NCBI GenBank assembly: GCA_018667855.1
Contig: JABIRL010000313.1
Location: 1 to 37,278, forward strand
DNA: 37,278 nt
Direction of reading: 5' to 3'
From: Rhodospirillaceae bacterium
GTDB lineage: Bacteria; Pseudomonadota; Alphaproteobacteria; GCA-2731375
Part shown: positions 8,775 through 18,730 of the stretch, piece after piece
Layout of the letters: every line of letters begins with the position of its first letter
How positions within the stretch are numbered: the stretch's first letter is position 1
Made by a program: the position numbers and the translations under genes
Notes under the pieces: model-generated
Told to the model about the DNA's origin: nothing
Database searches by the model: none
What the model saw: the letters and a program-made list of their open reading frames with translations, nothing else

Positions 8775-9509
8775 ATGAGCAGCGTTAGTTTCGATTATTC
8801 CGGCAAAGCGGTCCTGGTGACAGGTGGCTCCAGCGGCATTGGCCTGGCCATCGCGCAAGGCTTTCGGGACGCCGGGGGCCAGGTCACCATCACCGGGACC
8901 CAAACGGGCATTGGCGATTACCCCGATGATCTGTCTGCTTTCGACTATCAACAGGTCAATATGCTGGATGTGGATGGCATCGAGGCCCTTGCCGGTTCGA
9001 TCGAAACCTTGGATGTCCTGGTCAACAACGCGGGCACCACGTTTCGGGGCGAGGAAGCCTATAAGCCGGAGAATTTCGAAGCCACCATCGATATCAACCT
9101 GAATTCGGTCTATCGCCTATCGCACAGATTATTTCCGAAATTGAAGGCATCGGGCGGCTCCATCATCAACATTGCCTCCATGACCTCGTATTTCGGATCG
9201 CCCCGGGGCCCCGGCTATGGCGCCTCCAAATCCGCCATCCTGCAAATGACCATGAGCCTCGGCGCCCTGTGGGCCCTGGACGGCGTGCGCGTCAACGCCA
9301 TCGCGCCGGGCTGGATCGACACCAAGTTGACCGCGCCGATCCAGAAAATGCCGCAGATCGCCGACCCCATCATTCAGCGCACGCCCATGGGCCGCTGGGG
9401 CCGGCCGGATGAGATGGCGGGCACGGCGCTGTTCCTGGCCTGCAACGAGGCGGCAAGCTTCCTGACCGGCGTCACCATCCCAGTCGATGGCGGCTACTGC
9501 ACGCTTTAG
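8775..9509 (+). CDS. SDR family NAD(P)-dependent oxidoreductase
   Basis: Classical short-chain dehydrogenase/reductase of 244 residues. It has the cofactor-binding TGGSSGIG (16-23), the NNAG motif, the catalytic Ser in IASMTS and YGASK (Tyr and Lys), and the C-terminal PVDGGY usual for the family. The substrate cannot be assigned. The ATG at 8775 is chosen because GGGG lies just upstream; an in-frame ATG at 8763 would add four residues but has no ribosome-binding site. It is followed after 46 bases by the dimeric-barrel gene, so the two may be co-transcribed. Confidence 0.88.
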   Translation: MSSVSFDYSGKAVLVTGGSSGIGLAIAQGFRDAGGQVTITGTQTGIGDYPDDLSAFDYQQVNMLDVDGIEALAGSIETLDVLVNNAGTTFRGEEAYKPENFEATIDINLNSVYRLSHRLFPKLKASGGSIINIASMTSYFGSPRGPGYGASKSAILQMTMSLGALWALDGVRVNAIAPGWIDTKLTAPIQKMPQIADPIIQRTPMGRWGRPDEMAGTALFLACNEAASFLTGVTIPVDGGYCTL

Positions 9510-9555
9510 AACGAAATCTCAATTCCACAGCGACCAAATTCCAGAAGGAGACAGC

Positions 9556-10287
9556 ATGAACCCCGCGAGCGCACTCATCGAACGCCCCCTGTTGTTGTCG
9601 GTACAGGCCAATGTGGAGGCGGCGCACGAGCACGACTTCAACGCCTGGTACTATCACCACGTCCCCGCCCTGCTGGAAATACCCGGTTATCGCTGGGGCC
9701 GCCGCTATCAGGCCGTGCTTGGGGAAACGAAGTATCTCGCGCTCTACGAAATCGAGGATGCCTCTTTTCTGGAAAGCCTGATCGGTGCCGAGGTGGAGGG
9801 GCGCCATCCCACCGCCAACGCCGAATTTGCCAAGTTCGAGCAGTTGCAGGGTTTGAGCGACGTAGCCATCAATATTTATCAACAGCTTTCGGGCAGCCAC
9901 CTGGGGAACCCGTTCCTTAATGATGATCTTCCCCTCAGCGCGGTGATGGTCGATTGCGTGGTGCCGGAGAAAGAGGCGGAATTCAACGCCTGGTATGACA
10001 ATTCCCACGTCCCCAATCTGGTGCAAATACCCGGCTACGCCTCGGGCGCGCGCTTTCAACTGATTGAGCACCCGGCCCTGGAATGGCTGGGCATGGGACC
10101 GAAATACCTTGCCTTGTATGAATTCGACAGCCTGGATTGTCTCGACAGCCTGGCCGATCCGGACAACATGCGCCAGGAAGCCAAGGACGAACTGGCCCGC
10201 TGGCTGGATTATGGCGTGCCCCTGGTCGACAATATGTCCTGGAACGTCTACCGCCCCATCGCGAAACACTGGCGACTCGACGATTGA
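9556..10287 (+). CDS. Duplicated dimeric alpha/beta-barrel (EthD-like) protein
   Basis: 243 residues with a clear internal duplication. Near residue 27 the first half carries FNAWYYHHVPALLEIPGY, and near residue 145 the second half carries FNAWYDNSHVPNLVQIPGY; each is followed by a YLALYE strand. This is the pattern of ferredoxin-like dimeric alpha/beta-barrel domains, here two in one chain, so one polypeptide may form the whole barrel. No function is established for this arrangement. The ATG follows a clear AAGGAG at 9545-9550. Adjacent genes are an SDR and a DUF1624 membrane protein; a role in small-molecule oxidation or stress is possible but unproven. Confidence 0.7.
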   Translation: MNPASALIERPLLLSVQANVEAAHEHDFNAWYYHHVPALLEIPGYRWGRRYQAVLGETKYLALYEIEDASFLESLIGAEVEGRHPTANAEFAKFEQLQGLSDVAINIYQQLSGSHLGNPFLNDDLPLSAVMVDCVVPEKEAEFNAWYDNSHVPNLVQIPGYASGARFQLIEHPALEWLGMGPKYLALYEFDSLDCLDSLADPDNMRQEAKDELARWLDYGVPLVDNMSWNVYRPIAKHWRLDD

Positions 10288-10309
10288 ACCCGACCACCGG
10301 CCGCGCCGC

Positions 10310-11056
10310 ATGATGGATGCGAAGATACAAAAACCCCGCTACGCGCTGCTCGACGCCGTGCGGGGGGCGGCCATTTTACTGATGATCGTTTATCATTTTT
10401 CCTGGGATCTGACGTTTTTCGGTCTGGCGGATTTTCGCATTTTCACGGATCTGAAATGGATCTGGTTCGCCAATCTGATTGTCTGCATGATTCTCGGCGT
10501 GATGGGCGTGGCGCAGGTCATGGCGCGGCGGCGAAATTTCAATGTCAGGGCCTTTTGCCGCCGTTTCGCGCTGATTGCGGGCAGCGCCGGTCTGGTATCC
10601 CTGGTGACCTATTGGATGGATCCGGGCACCTATATATTTTTCGGCATACTTCATCACATCGCCGTGGCCAGCGTCATCGTCGCGGGCCTGATCTATCTGC
10701 CGTCCCTGGCCCTTTTGTCGCTTACCGGCGTCCTCGTCGCCGGACCGGTGCTATTCGTGCACCCGATCTTTGCCGCCGATCAGCTGCTGTGGTTGGGACT
10801 CTCGCCGGCGCCGCCCATATCCGTGGACTACGTTCCCCTGGTGCCCTGGCTCGCCGTGCCTTTGTTGGGTATTTTGGCTGGCCGTTGGATTGTTCGCCGA
10901 GAGGCCGCGATGGCCGCATTAAACTGGAACCCAGCGCATCCCCTTGGCACATTGCTGTGCCTGGCGGGGCGGCACAGTCTGGCCATCTATTTGATCCACC
11001 AGCCCATCCTCTACGGCGGCCTTTATCTTTACCAAACAACCGTGTCAGTGTCTTAG
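10310..11056 (+). CDS. DUF1624 / heparan-alpha-glucosaminide N-acetyltransferase-like membrane protein
   Basis: 248 residues, mostly membrane helices (about seven). The N-terminal LLDAVRGAAILLMIVYHFSWDL matches the conserved start of DUF1624 proteins, where an Arg and a His lie in or near the first helix. The C-terminal block GRHSLAIYLIHQPILYG is the usual acyltransferase-3-like ending. Members may transfer acyl groups across the membrane, but bacterial substrates are unknown. The ATG at 10310 lies 22 bases after the preceding stop; a second ATG follows at 10313. The ORF ends close to a gene-poor stretch. Confidence 0.8.
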   Translation: MMDAKIQKPRYALLDAVRGAAILLMIVYHFSWDLTFFGLADFRIFTDLKWIWFANLIVCMILGVMGVAQVMARRRNFNVRAFCRRFALIAGSAGLVSLVTYWMDPGTYIFFGILHHIAVASVIVAGLIYLPSLALLSLTGVLVAGPVLFVHPIFAADQLLWLGLSPAPPISVDYVPLVPWLAVPLLGILAGRWIVRREAAMAALNWNPAHPLGTLLCLAGRHSLAIYLIHQPILYGGLYLYQTTVSVS

Positions 11057-11928
11057 CGCGACTTGCTAAATTAGATCAAATCATCAGCCGAAAACGATTC
11101 TGTTTTTCGCCTGTTTGACCTAGCCGTAATTCTGGATCTTCTGGCTCCGCCGGCGATGGCGGGAACCCGCGTCATTGACCCCGCGCTTTTTCACCGTCGA
11201 AACAGTTTTCCCAAGGTAGCCACGGGAGAGAATATGGCAAGGTGGTTGGTAAGCGTATCCGCGCTACGTCGACCCGACCTAGCCTCTTGACGCCCTGCTA
11301 GGCGGTCGGCGTTCGGGTCTTGGCGACCAGCATACGTGTCGCGTAACGCACGGGTGATGCGTTGAGCGAGATGCGGATCTTTACCGAGGGTCATGCAAAA
11401 TTGTGGGCCAGTTGGTACTGGCTTGTCAATAATCGGGTTCGTGGGTGGTTGCCGCGTTTTCGTATCGCCCGCGTGCGTGCATTTGTTGCCCGCCGGCCCC
11501 CGAATTGTGGGGGGTACGGCGGCAAGAATGCCTTATTAGATAGCTGGGGCCCCGGGACGTCCGATACAGTGCTTATGGCGAACATGCCTTTGCCGTTTGA
11601 CAGCCGCCTTGTCCCGGATGAGGATATAGTAGCGAGGTGCGCGATGATATTATCAATACTCGGCTTGATCATATGTGCTTTGGCGGCGTACGGGGTTTGG
11701 CGGCTCATTCGTAAACTCGATTGACGGCTACAGTCGCACCGGTTGGTGGCATATCGGTCACCATCACAAAAGGCGACCAAAGCCAGCGGGCCATGCAGGC
11801 GGCCGTGATCTATTCGGAAACCGTACAAAAGGCTCGCGGCGGCTCTTCGCCAGCCGTCTGATGAAGATGCCTTTGAAGCGGTAAGCCGGTATCCCGACGC
11901 ACCCGAAAGTTTATTGGTCACTCATACC
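11057..11928. other. Gene-poor, probably decayed stretch
   Basis: About 870 bases without a convincing full-length gene. It holds one possible small membrane protein (11575-11724). It also holds a coding-like segment in another frame from 11715 to the stop at 11859-11861 (residues such as AVIYSETVQKARGGSS), after which the frame one base later reads DEDAFEAVSRYPDAPESLLV up to the tRNA terminator. That pattern suggests a frameshifted gene remnant. Minus-strand frames (11191-11394, 11391-11921) have no recognisable features. No tRNA-derived attachment repeat was seen. Confidence 0.5.
11575..11724 (+). CDS. Possible small single-pass membrane protein
   Basis: A 49-codon frame ending in a strongly hydrophobic helix (MILSILGLIICALAAYGVW) followed by the positively charged RLIRKLD, which looks like a real membrane anchor. 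The preceding residues LVPDEDIVARC are polar. The same frame is open back to 11362, but the upstream residues look non-coding. No family is recognised and no good ribosome-binding site precedes 11575; an ATG directly before the helix at 11644 is another possible start. It may instead be part of a degraded gene. Confidence 0.25.
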   Translation: MANMPLPFDSRLVPDEDIVARCAMILSILGLIICALAAYGVWRLIRKLD

Positions 11929-11960
11929 AAAAAGGGGCTAGCTGTTTATCAGCTAACCCC
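11929..11960 (-). terminator. Rho-independent terminator after tRNA-Ala
   Basis: On the minus strand GGGGTTAGCTG and CAGCTAGCCCC form an 11-bp stem with one G-U pair and a 5-base loop, followed directly by five T. It lies 10 bases past the 3' end of tRNA-Ala, the correct place to end that transcript. Confidence 0.85.
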
Positions 11961-11970
11961 TTGGAAACTT

Positions 11971-12046
<76 letters not shown>

Positions 12047-12199
12047 TTATTTTGCAGATCCGGCGCGGCGTGACCCAACATTTGAGTTGCCGTGTGCCCG
12101 CCAAATCAGGACGGGCGGAAACTAGGGCGGGCGGGCCGTCAATTCAAGGCCAAACTGCGCCCATCGGCGAACTTTTTACCTGCGATCGGCCCAACGAAG

Positions 12200-12571
12200 T
12201 TATTCGTCGGTCAACTTGCTCTTGTCGATGTCGGCCTCCGCGAGGACATCGTCGTCGTCTTCATCGTTGTCATCCGCCAAAGTGGCGATGGCGTCATCGT
12301 CTTCCTCGTCGTCATCGTCATCGACCAGGTCGTCGACCTCGTTAACCAAGGCATCTTCGTCATCCGAAGATTCTTCCTTTTTCACCGGTGCGACAGGAGC
12401 GGGCGCTTCCGCCTTGACCTCCTCCTTGCGCACGCGCCGGGTGCGTCCGGGCGTGGCGACGACGACGGCTTCGTCGCAGGCAGGACAGGTAATCGGGCTA
12501 CGGCCCATATCATAAAACTTGGCGCCGCATCCCTGACAAGTGTGCTTGGCGCCCCATTCTGGCTTGGCCAC
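12200..12571 (-). CDS. TIGR02300 family protein (zinc ribbon with acidic tail)
   Basis: 123 residues. The N-terminal MAKPEWGAKHTCQGCGAKFYD block and cysteine pairs C12/C15 and C29/C32 form a zinc ribbon typical of the alphaproteobacterial TIGR02300 family. The second half is highly acidic, with a long Asp/Glu run (DDDDDEEDDD). The function is unknown. The start is GTG at 12571, 7 bases after GGGAGAT; the frame is open upstream to 12616 but the extra residues are not part of the family. It is divergent from aroA, the usual neighbour in this class. Confidence 0.88.
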   Translation of the reverse strand: MAKPEWGAKHTCQGCGAKFYDMGRSPITCPACDEAVVVATPGRTRRVRKEEVKAEAPAPVAPVKKEESSDDEDALVNEVDDLVDDDDDEEDDDAIATLADDNDEDDDDVLAEADIDKSKLTDE

Positions 12572-12783
12572 TGATATTATCTCCCAACTATCCGCCGCTT
12601 TACCTAATCGGCGCATCCCAATAGAGAAGATGCAGCGCCCCTGTCAACAAGGATTCCACCGCTTTCGAAATTATCGAATAAGGGTGCCGGTCATCTGGCG
12701 ATGGCTGGCGCTTTATGTTAGGCAGGCGCCAGTCGAGCGAGGCCCGCCGCGGGGCGGCCCCAACCTATCATTGAGGAACCACC

Positions 12784-14130
12784 GTGCCCACTGCCTCCGT
12801 CCAGACCGCCCATCCCGTCAGCGCCGGCCTGCGGGGCGAAATTGATGTGCCCGGCGACAAATCGATCTCCCATCGGTCGTTGATACTTGGCGCTCTTTGT
12901 GTTGGCGAAAGCACGGTTCATGGTCTGCTGGAGGGCGAGGACGTCTTGGCCACCGCCCGGGCGCTGCGCAGCTTTGGCGCGGATATACGGCGGGGCGATG
13001 ATGGTGTCTGGCGGATCAACGGACTGGGCGTCGGCGGCCTGATGCCGCCCAGCGATATTCTTGATGTGGGCAATTCCGGCACTGGAGCGCGCCTGCTGCT
13101 GGGTCTGGCGGCCTCCCATGATCTGACTTCGATCTTCACCGGCGATGCTTCTTTGCGCCAGCGGCCCATGCAGCGGGTGATGACGCCGCTGGGGGAGATG
13201 GGCGCCCGGTTCGAGGCCGCGTCCGGCGGCCGGCTGCCCATAACCGTGATCGGCCGCAATACCCTGATGCCCGTTGAATACCGCCTGCCCGTGGCCTCGG
13301 CGCAGATAAAATCCGCCGTGCTGCTGGCCGCATTGAACACGCCCGGACAGACAACGGTGATCGAACCACGTCCGACCCGGGACCATACCGAGCATTTGCT
13401 GCGCCATTTCGGGGCGGAGGTAACGGTCACCGACGGCGCCGACGGCGAACGCCGTATCTGCCTGACCGGGCGCCCGGAACTACAGCCGCAAACCGTGCAT
13501 GTGCCGGGCGATCCGTCATCGGCGGCCTTTCCCATTGCCGCCGCCCTGCTGGTACCCGGGTCGAAGATCACCATTCGGGGCGTCGGCCTTAACCCTTTGC
13601 GCGCTGCCTTGTTTGATACCCTGCGCGATATGGGGGCCCGTATCGAGGAAACCAACCGGCGTGAAGACCAGGGCGAACCGATCGCCGATCTGCTGGTTCG
13701 TGCCGGGCCGCTGCAGGGCATTGAGGTGCCGCCCGCGCGGGCCCCGTCCATGATCGATGAATACCCGGTCTTGGCCGCTATCGCGGCCTTTGCCACGGGC
13801 GCCACTGTGATGCGGGGCATCGCGGAATTACGGGTCAAGGAAAGCGACCGTATCAAGGCCATGGTCAATGGCCTGCGGGCCCTGGGCGTGGCGGTGGAGG
13901 AGTTGGAGGACGGCCTGATCGTCCAGGGTCATGGCGGCCCGGCGCCTGCCCGGTCGGATATCCGCATCGAGACGGAGATGGATCACCGCATCGCCATGTC
14001 CTTTTTGGTATACGGACTGGGCGCCCAGTCGCCGGTCACGGTGATGGGTTGCGAGATGATCGAAACATCGTTCCCCGGTTTCGCCGATCTGATGAACGGT
14101 CTTGGCGGGCACATAGAGGTAGGTAAATGA
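12784..14130 (+). CDS. aroA: 3-phosphoshikimate 1-carboxyvinyltransferase (EPSP synthase)
   Basis: Sixth step of the shikimate pathway: joins phosphoenolpyruvate to shikimate 3-phosphate. 448 residues. Conserved sites include GDKSISHRS (Lys26), the PEP-binding loop GNSGTGAR (96-103), QRPMQRVMTPLG, PRPTRDHTE, the Asp of MIDEYP and RVKESDR. The loop has Thr-Gly-Ala-Arg as in class II-like enzymes but keeps Gly at the position where the glyphosate-tolerant CP4 enzyme has Ala. The start is GTG with GAGGA 6 bases upstream. The stop overlaps cmk by 4 bases (ATGA). Confidence 0.95.
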   Translation: MPTASVQTAHPVSAGLRGEIDVPGDKSISHRSLILGALCVGESTVHGLLEGEDVLATARALRSFGADIRRGDDGVWRINGLGVGGLMPPSDILDVGNSGTGARLLLGLAASHDLTSIFTGDASLRQRPMQRVMTPLGEMGARFEAASGGRLPITVIGRNTLMPVEYRLPVASAQIKSAVLLAALNTPGQTTVIEPRPTRDHTEHLLRHFGAEVTVTDGADGERRICLTGRPELQPQTVHVPGDPSSAAFPIAAALLVPGSKITIRGVGLNPLRAALFDTLRDMGARIEETNRREDQGEPIADLLVRAGPLQGIEVPPARAPSMIDEYPVLAAIAAFATGATVMRGIAELRVKESDRIKAMVNGLRALGVAVEELEDGLIVQGHGGPAPARSDIRIETEMDHRIAMSFLVYGLGAQSPVTVMGCEMIETSFPGFADLMNGLGGHIEVGK

Positions 14131-14792
14131 GTAATATTATCGTCGCCGTGGATGGCCCGGTCGCGGCGGGCAAGGGCACCCTGGGCCGCCGTCTGGCGGC
14201 GTATTTCGATTTTGCCTATCTGGATACGGGTGGGCTGTATCGGGCCGTGGCGTTGCGTATGTTGCGGGCCGGCGAGGATCTGCATGATGTGGCGGCCATG
14301 GTCGCGCAGGCCCGGGCGGTCAATCAGGCGGATCTGGAAGATCCTGCCCTGCGCGCGGAGGAGACCGGCGAGGCGGCCAGCGTGGTCGCGCCGCAGGCTG
14401 AACTGCGGGCCGCGTTGCTGCAATATCAACGAAAATTCGCGGCAAATCCGCCCAATGGCGCCGCCGGCGCGGTGTTGGATGGGCGCGATATCGGTACCGT
14501 GGTCTGCCCGGATGCCCAGGCGAAACTGTTCGTCACCGCCTCTGCTCTGGCGCGGGCGGAACGGCGTCATGCCGAGCTGGTGGGCCGCGGGGAGGATATT
14601 AGCCTGGAAGTCGTGCAGGCTGATCTGGCGAAACGGGATGCCCGCGACAGCGAACGGGCGGCCTCCCCCCTGACGGCCGCCGACGATGCGCACTTGCTCG
14701 ACACCACAAAAATGGATATAGAGGCGGCGTTTGAGGCGGCGCGTGAAATTGTTGCCGCCTGTATGAACGATCCCCAAGTACGCCATCGCTGA
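14127..14792 (+). CDS. cmk: (d)CMP kinase
   Basis: Phosphorylates CMP and dCMP to the diphosphates in the cytoplasm. 221 residues, the normal length. The P-loop is GPVAAGKGT (10-18), followed by the family signature YLDTGGLYRAV; DGRDIGTVV and the ARAERR lid segment are present. Its start overlaps the aroA stop (ATGA), so translation is probably coupled. rpsA follows after 124 bases; the aroA-cmk-rpsA order is widespread in proteobacteria. Confidence 0.95.
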   Translation: MSNIIVAVDGPVAAGKGTLGRRLAAYFDFAYLDTGGLYRAVALRMLRAGEDLHDVAAMVAQARAVNQADLEDPALRAEETGEAASVVAPQAELRAALLQYQRKFAANPPNGAAGAVLDGRDIGTVVCPDAQAKLFVTASALARAERRHAELVGRGEDISLEVVQADLAKRDARDSERAASPLTAADDAHLLDTTKMDIEAAFEAAREIVAACMNDPQVRHR

Positions 14793-14916
14793 TCCCGTCA
14801 GGGACAATATCCGGAATAATCCGAATTTATCGCGATGGGGTGGCGGGGATCTCCCTTGGCTCAAGACCGCCGGATACAACCGGTTGGCCGACAATGATTT
14901 TGGAAAGAGACAGTTT

Positions 14917-16896
<1,980 letters not shown>

Positions 16897-16941
16897 GGTA
16901 TTAGGCCCGGCCGTATCTACGTCCGGGCCCAATACCTCTTT
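16897..16941 (+). terminator. Hairpin after rpsA (terminator or attenuator)
   Basis: Arms 16897-16910 and 16923-16936 pair over 14 bases with one mismatch around a 12-base loop; a short TCTTT follows. It begins right after the rpsA stop. The weak T-run suggests partial termination or mRNA 3'-end protection rather than a full stop before sppA. Confidence 0.7.
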
Positions 16942-16966
16942 CGCGCGCTAGGGCGACGGCAGCCGC

Positions 16967-17860
16967 ATGGACGCCGATGCCATACTGGACCGCAGGCGTC
17001 TGAAACGGCGCCTGGTGTTCTGGCGGGTTGTGGCCGCGGTTGCGGTCATGGCCCTGCTGGCCCTCGGTGTCGGGAAATATGTATCCCGTGATGATAGCCA
17101 CGTCGCCCGCCTGTCCATCGACGGCTTTATTTCCGAGGACCCCGAGCGCGGCGAGGCAATCGAGAATTTGGTGGATCGCGACGATGTGGCGGCGGTCATC
17201 GTACGCATTAACAGTCCGGGCGGCACCACCACGGGCTCGGAACAGATTTATCAGGGTCTGCGCCGGGTGGCGGCGGAAAAGCCTGTGGTCGCGGTGATTG
17301 GTACCATCGGTACCTCGGGCGGTTACATCGTTGCCATTGCCGCCGATCACATCATTGCCCGGGAAACCTCCCTGACCGGTTCCATCGGTGTGCTGTTTCA
17401 GACAGCTGAATTCACCGGGCTGCTGGACAAGCTGGGTATCCAGCCCATCACCCTGAAAAGCTCGCCTCTGAAGGGCCAGCCCTCGCCCCTGGAACCCGTC
17501 ACGGACGACGTCCGCAAGGCCTTGGACGTCTTGCTTAAAGACAGCTTCGCCTGGTTTAGCGGCCTCGTGCGGGATCGTCGCAAGCTTGATGCGGCGACCT
17601 TGAAAGAGGCTACGGACGGCCGGGTTTTCAGTGGCCGGCAGGCCATGAAGTTAGACCTGATTGACGCTTTGGGCGGTGAGCGGGCGGCACGCCGTTGGCT
17701 GGACGAAAATCATGAAATTTCCGAGGATCTGGAAACGCGCAACGTGCGTTGGGGTGAAGAGGCCGGTCTGCTCGCCCGGACACTTGACACGGTGAGCGGA
17801 AAACTGTTTAAAAATGAAAGACTTACCCTTGACGGGTTGTTATCGGTTTGGCAACCTTAA
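16967..17860 (+). CDS. sppA: Signal peptide peptidase SppA (short, single-domain form)
   Basis: Inner-membrane serine protease (S49 family) that degrades cleaved signal peptides. 297 residues with one N-terminal membrane helix (about 18-37) and one catalytic domain. The nucleophile is Ser117 in GTSGGY and the general base is Lys169 in SSPLKG. INSPGG (81-86) is also conserved. This short form works as an oligomer, unlike the double-length E. coli SppA. It lies between rpsA and ihfB, its usual position in alphaproteobacteria. Confidence 0.93.
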   Translation: MDADAILDRRRLKRRLVFWRVVAAVAVMALLALGVGKYVSRDDSHVARLSIDGFISEDPERGEAIENLVDRDDVAAVIVRINSPGGTTTGSEQIYQGLRRVAAEKPVVAVIGTIGTSGGYIVAIAADHIIARETSLTGSIGVLFQTAEFTGLLDKLGIQPITLKSSPLKGQPSPLEPVTDDVRKALDVLLKDSFAWFSGLVRDRRKLDAATLKEATDGRVFSGRQAMKLDLIDALGGERAARRWLDENHEISEDLETRNVRWGEEAGLLARTLDTVSGKLFKNERLTLDGLLSVWQP

Positions 17861-17934
17861 GGGGTGTCGATACGTCATTTGATGTCTGGTCGCCGTCTTG
17901 ACGACAGTGTTTGCCGTCTCATATGGCGCATTAT

Positions 17935-17970
17935 TTTTGGACTGAGTTTTAGACTGAGTTTTGGACTGAT
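17935..17970. repeat. Three tandem 12-bp repeats upstream of ihfB
   Basis: Copies TTTTGGACTGAG, TTTTAGACTGAG and TTTTGGACTGAT follow each other directly, with one substitution each in copies 2 and 3. They lie in the otherwise gene-free 175-base sppA-ihfB gap, 65 bases before the ihfB start, where a promoter would be expected. Confidence 0.75.
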
Positions 17971-18035
17971 TTCGCCCCGCGCTTCATTTGGCCGGTTCTT
18001 TGAAAAAACTGGAATGCAGGAAAGTTGAGCCGAAG

Positions 18036-18356
18036 ATGATTAAGTCTGAATTGATCGCCCGACTGGCGGAACAAAACCCGCATCTTTATCAGCGCGATGT
18101 GGAACGCATTGTCACGACCGTATTCGATGAAATCACCGATGCGCTGCAGCGTGGTGACCGGGTGGAGTTGCGCGGTTTCGGCGCCTTTTCGGTCAAGCGG
18201 CGGCCGGCCCGGATTGGCCGCAACCCCCGCACTGGCGATTCCGTCGCGGTGGCGGAAAAATTTGTCCCCTTCTTCAAGACCGGTAAGGATCTACGCGAAA
18301 GATTGAATGCCTCGGGCGGGGACAATTCCGCCAACGCCGCCGAAACCGACGACTAG
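18036..18356 (+). CDS. ihfB: Integration host factor subunit beta
   Basis: Small DNA-bending protein that pairs with IHF alpha. 106 residues from the ATG at 18036, which begins [11 protein letters not shown] as in other IHF beta proteins. The HU/IHF signature is visible ([21 protein letters not shown]), with the Pro of RNPRTG that inserts into the minor groove, followed by [14 protein letters not shown]. The frame is open upstream to 17988, but those residues are not part of the family. lapA follows after 16 bases. Confidence 0.95.
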   Translation: MIKSELIARLAEQNPHLYQRDVERIVTTVFDEITDALQRGDRVELRGFGAFSVKRRPARIGRNPRTGDSVAVAEKFVPFFKTGKDLRERLNASGGDNSANAAETDD

Positions 18357-18372
18357 CCGGGCAGGGGCAAGG

Positions 18373-18705
18373 GTGAGACTTCTACTTTGGCTGCTGTTGG
18401 TGCCGTTGACCGTTCTATTCGTGGCCTTCGCCGTTGCCAATCGCCATGCCGTGACGCTGTCCCTTGATCCGACGCCGTTGAATATTGAAGCGCCGTTATA
18501 CGGCCTGGTCTTCGCCGGCGTTTTCGCCGGTTTGATTGTCGGCGGCCTTATCGCCTGGATCCGGGCCGGGCGATGGCGACGGGAATTGCGTGAAGAACAG
18601 CGCACGGTGCGCCGTCTGGAAGACGAACTGCGCCAGGCCGAAGGCGCCGCCGCCAAGGTCGAAAGCGAGACCACGTCGGCGACAGCCGTCGTCAAGGCCG
18701 CTTAA
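18373..18705 (+). CDS. lapA: LapA family (DUF1049) inner-membrane protein
   Basis: 110 residues: two membrane helices (about 1-22 and 40-62) and a C-terminal coiled-coil-like segment (about 66-95, ELREEQRTVRRLEDELRQ). This is the layout of LapA/YciS, which in E. coli takes part in lipopolysaccharide assembly control. The start is GTG at 18373, preceded by GGGG. Its position after ihfB matches the conserved alphaproteobacterial order. The symbol is transferred by family and position; a role in LPS assembly here is inferred. Confidence 0.85.
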   Translation: MRLLLWLLLVPLTVLFVAFAVANRHAVTLSLDPTPLNIEAPLYGLVFAGVFAGLIVGGLIAWIRAGRWRRELREEQRTVRRLEDELRQAEGAAAKVESETTSATAVVKAA

Positions 18706-18730
18706 TCTAAAGAAACATAAGGACCCGAAC

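Noticed and set aside
11191-11394. 67-codon minus-strand frame as an integrase fragment near tRNA-Ala
   Set aside because: No Arg/His/Tyr recombinase motifs and no repeated tRNA 3' end nearby, so an integrated element cannot be supported.
12216-12515. Plus-strand poly-Ser frame opposite the TIGR02300-type gene
   Set aside because: The Ser runs are simply the complement of Asp/Glu codons in the real acidic tail.
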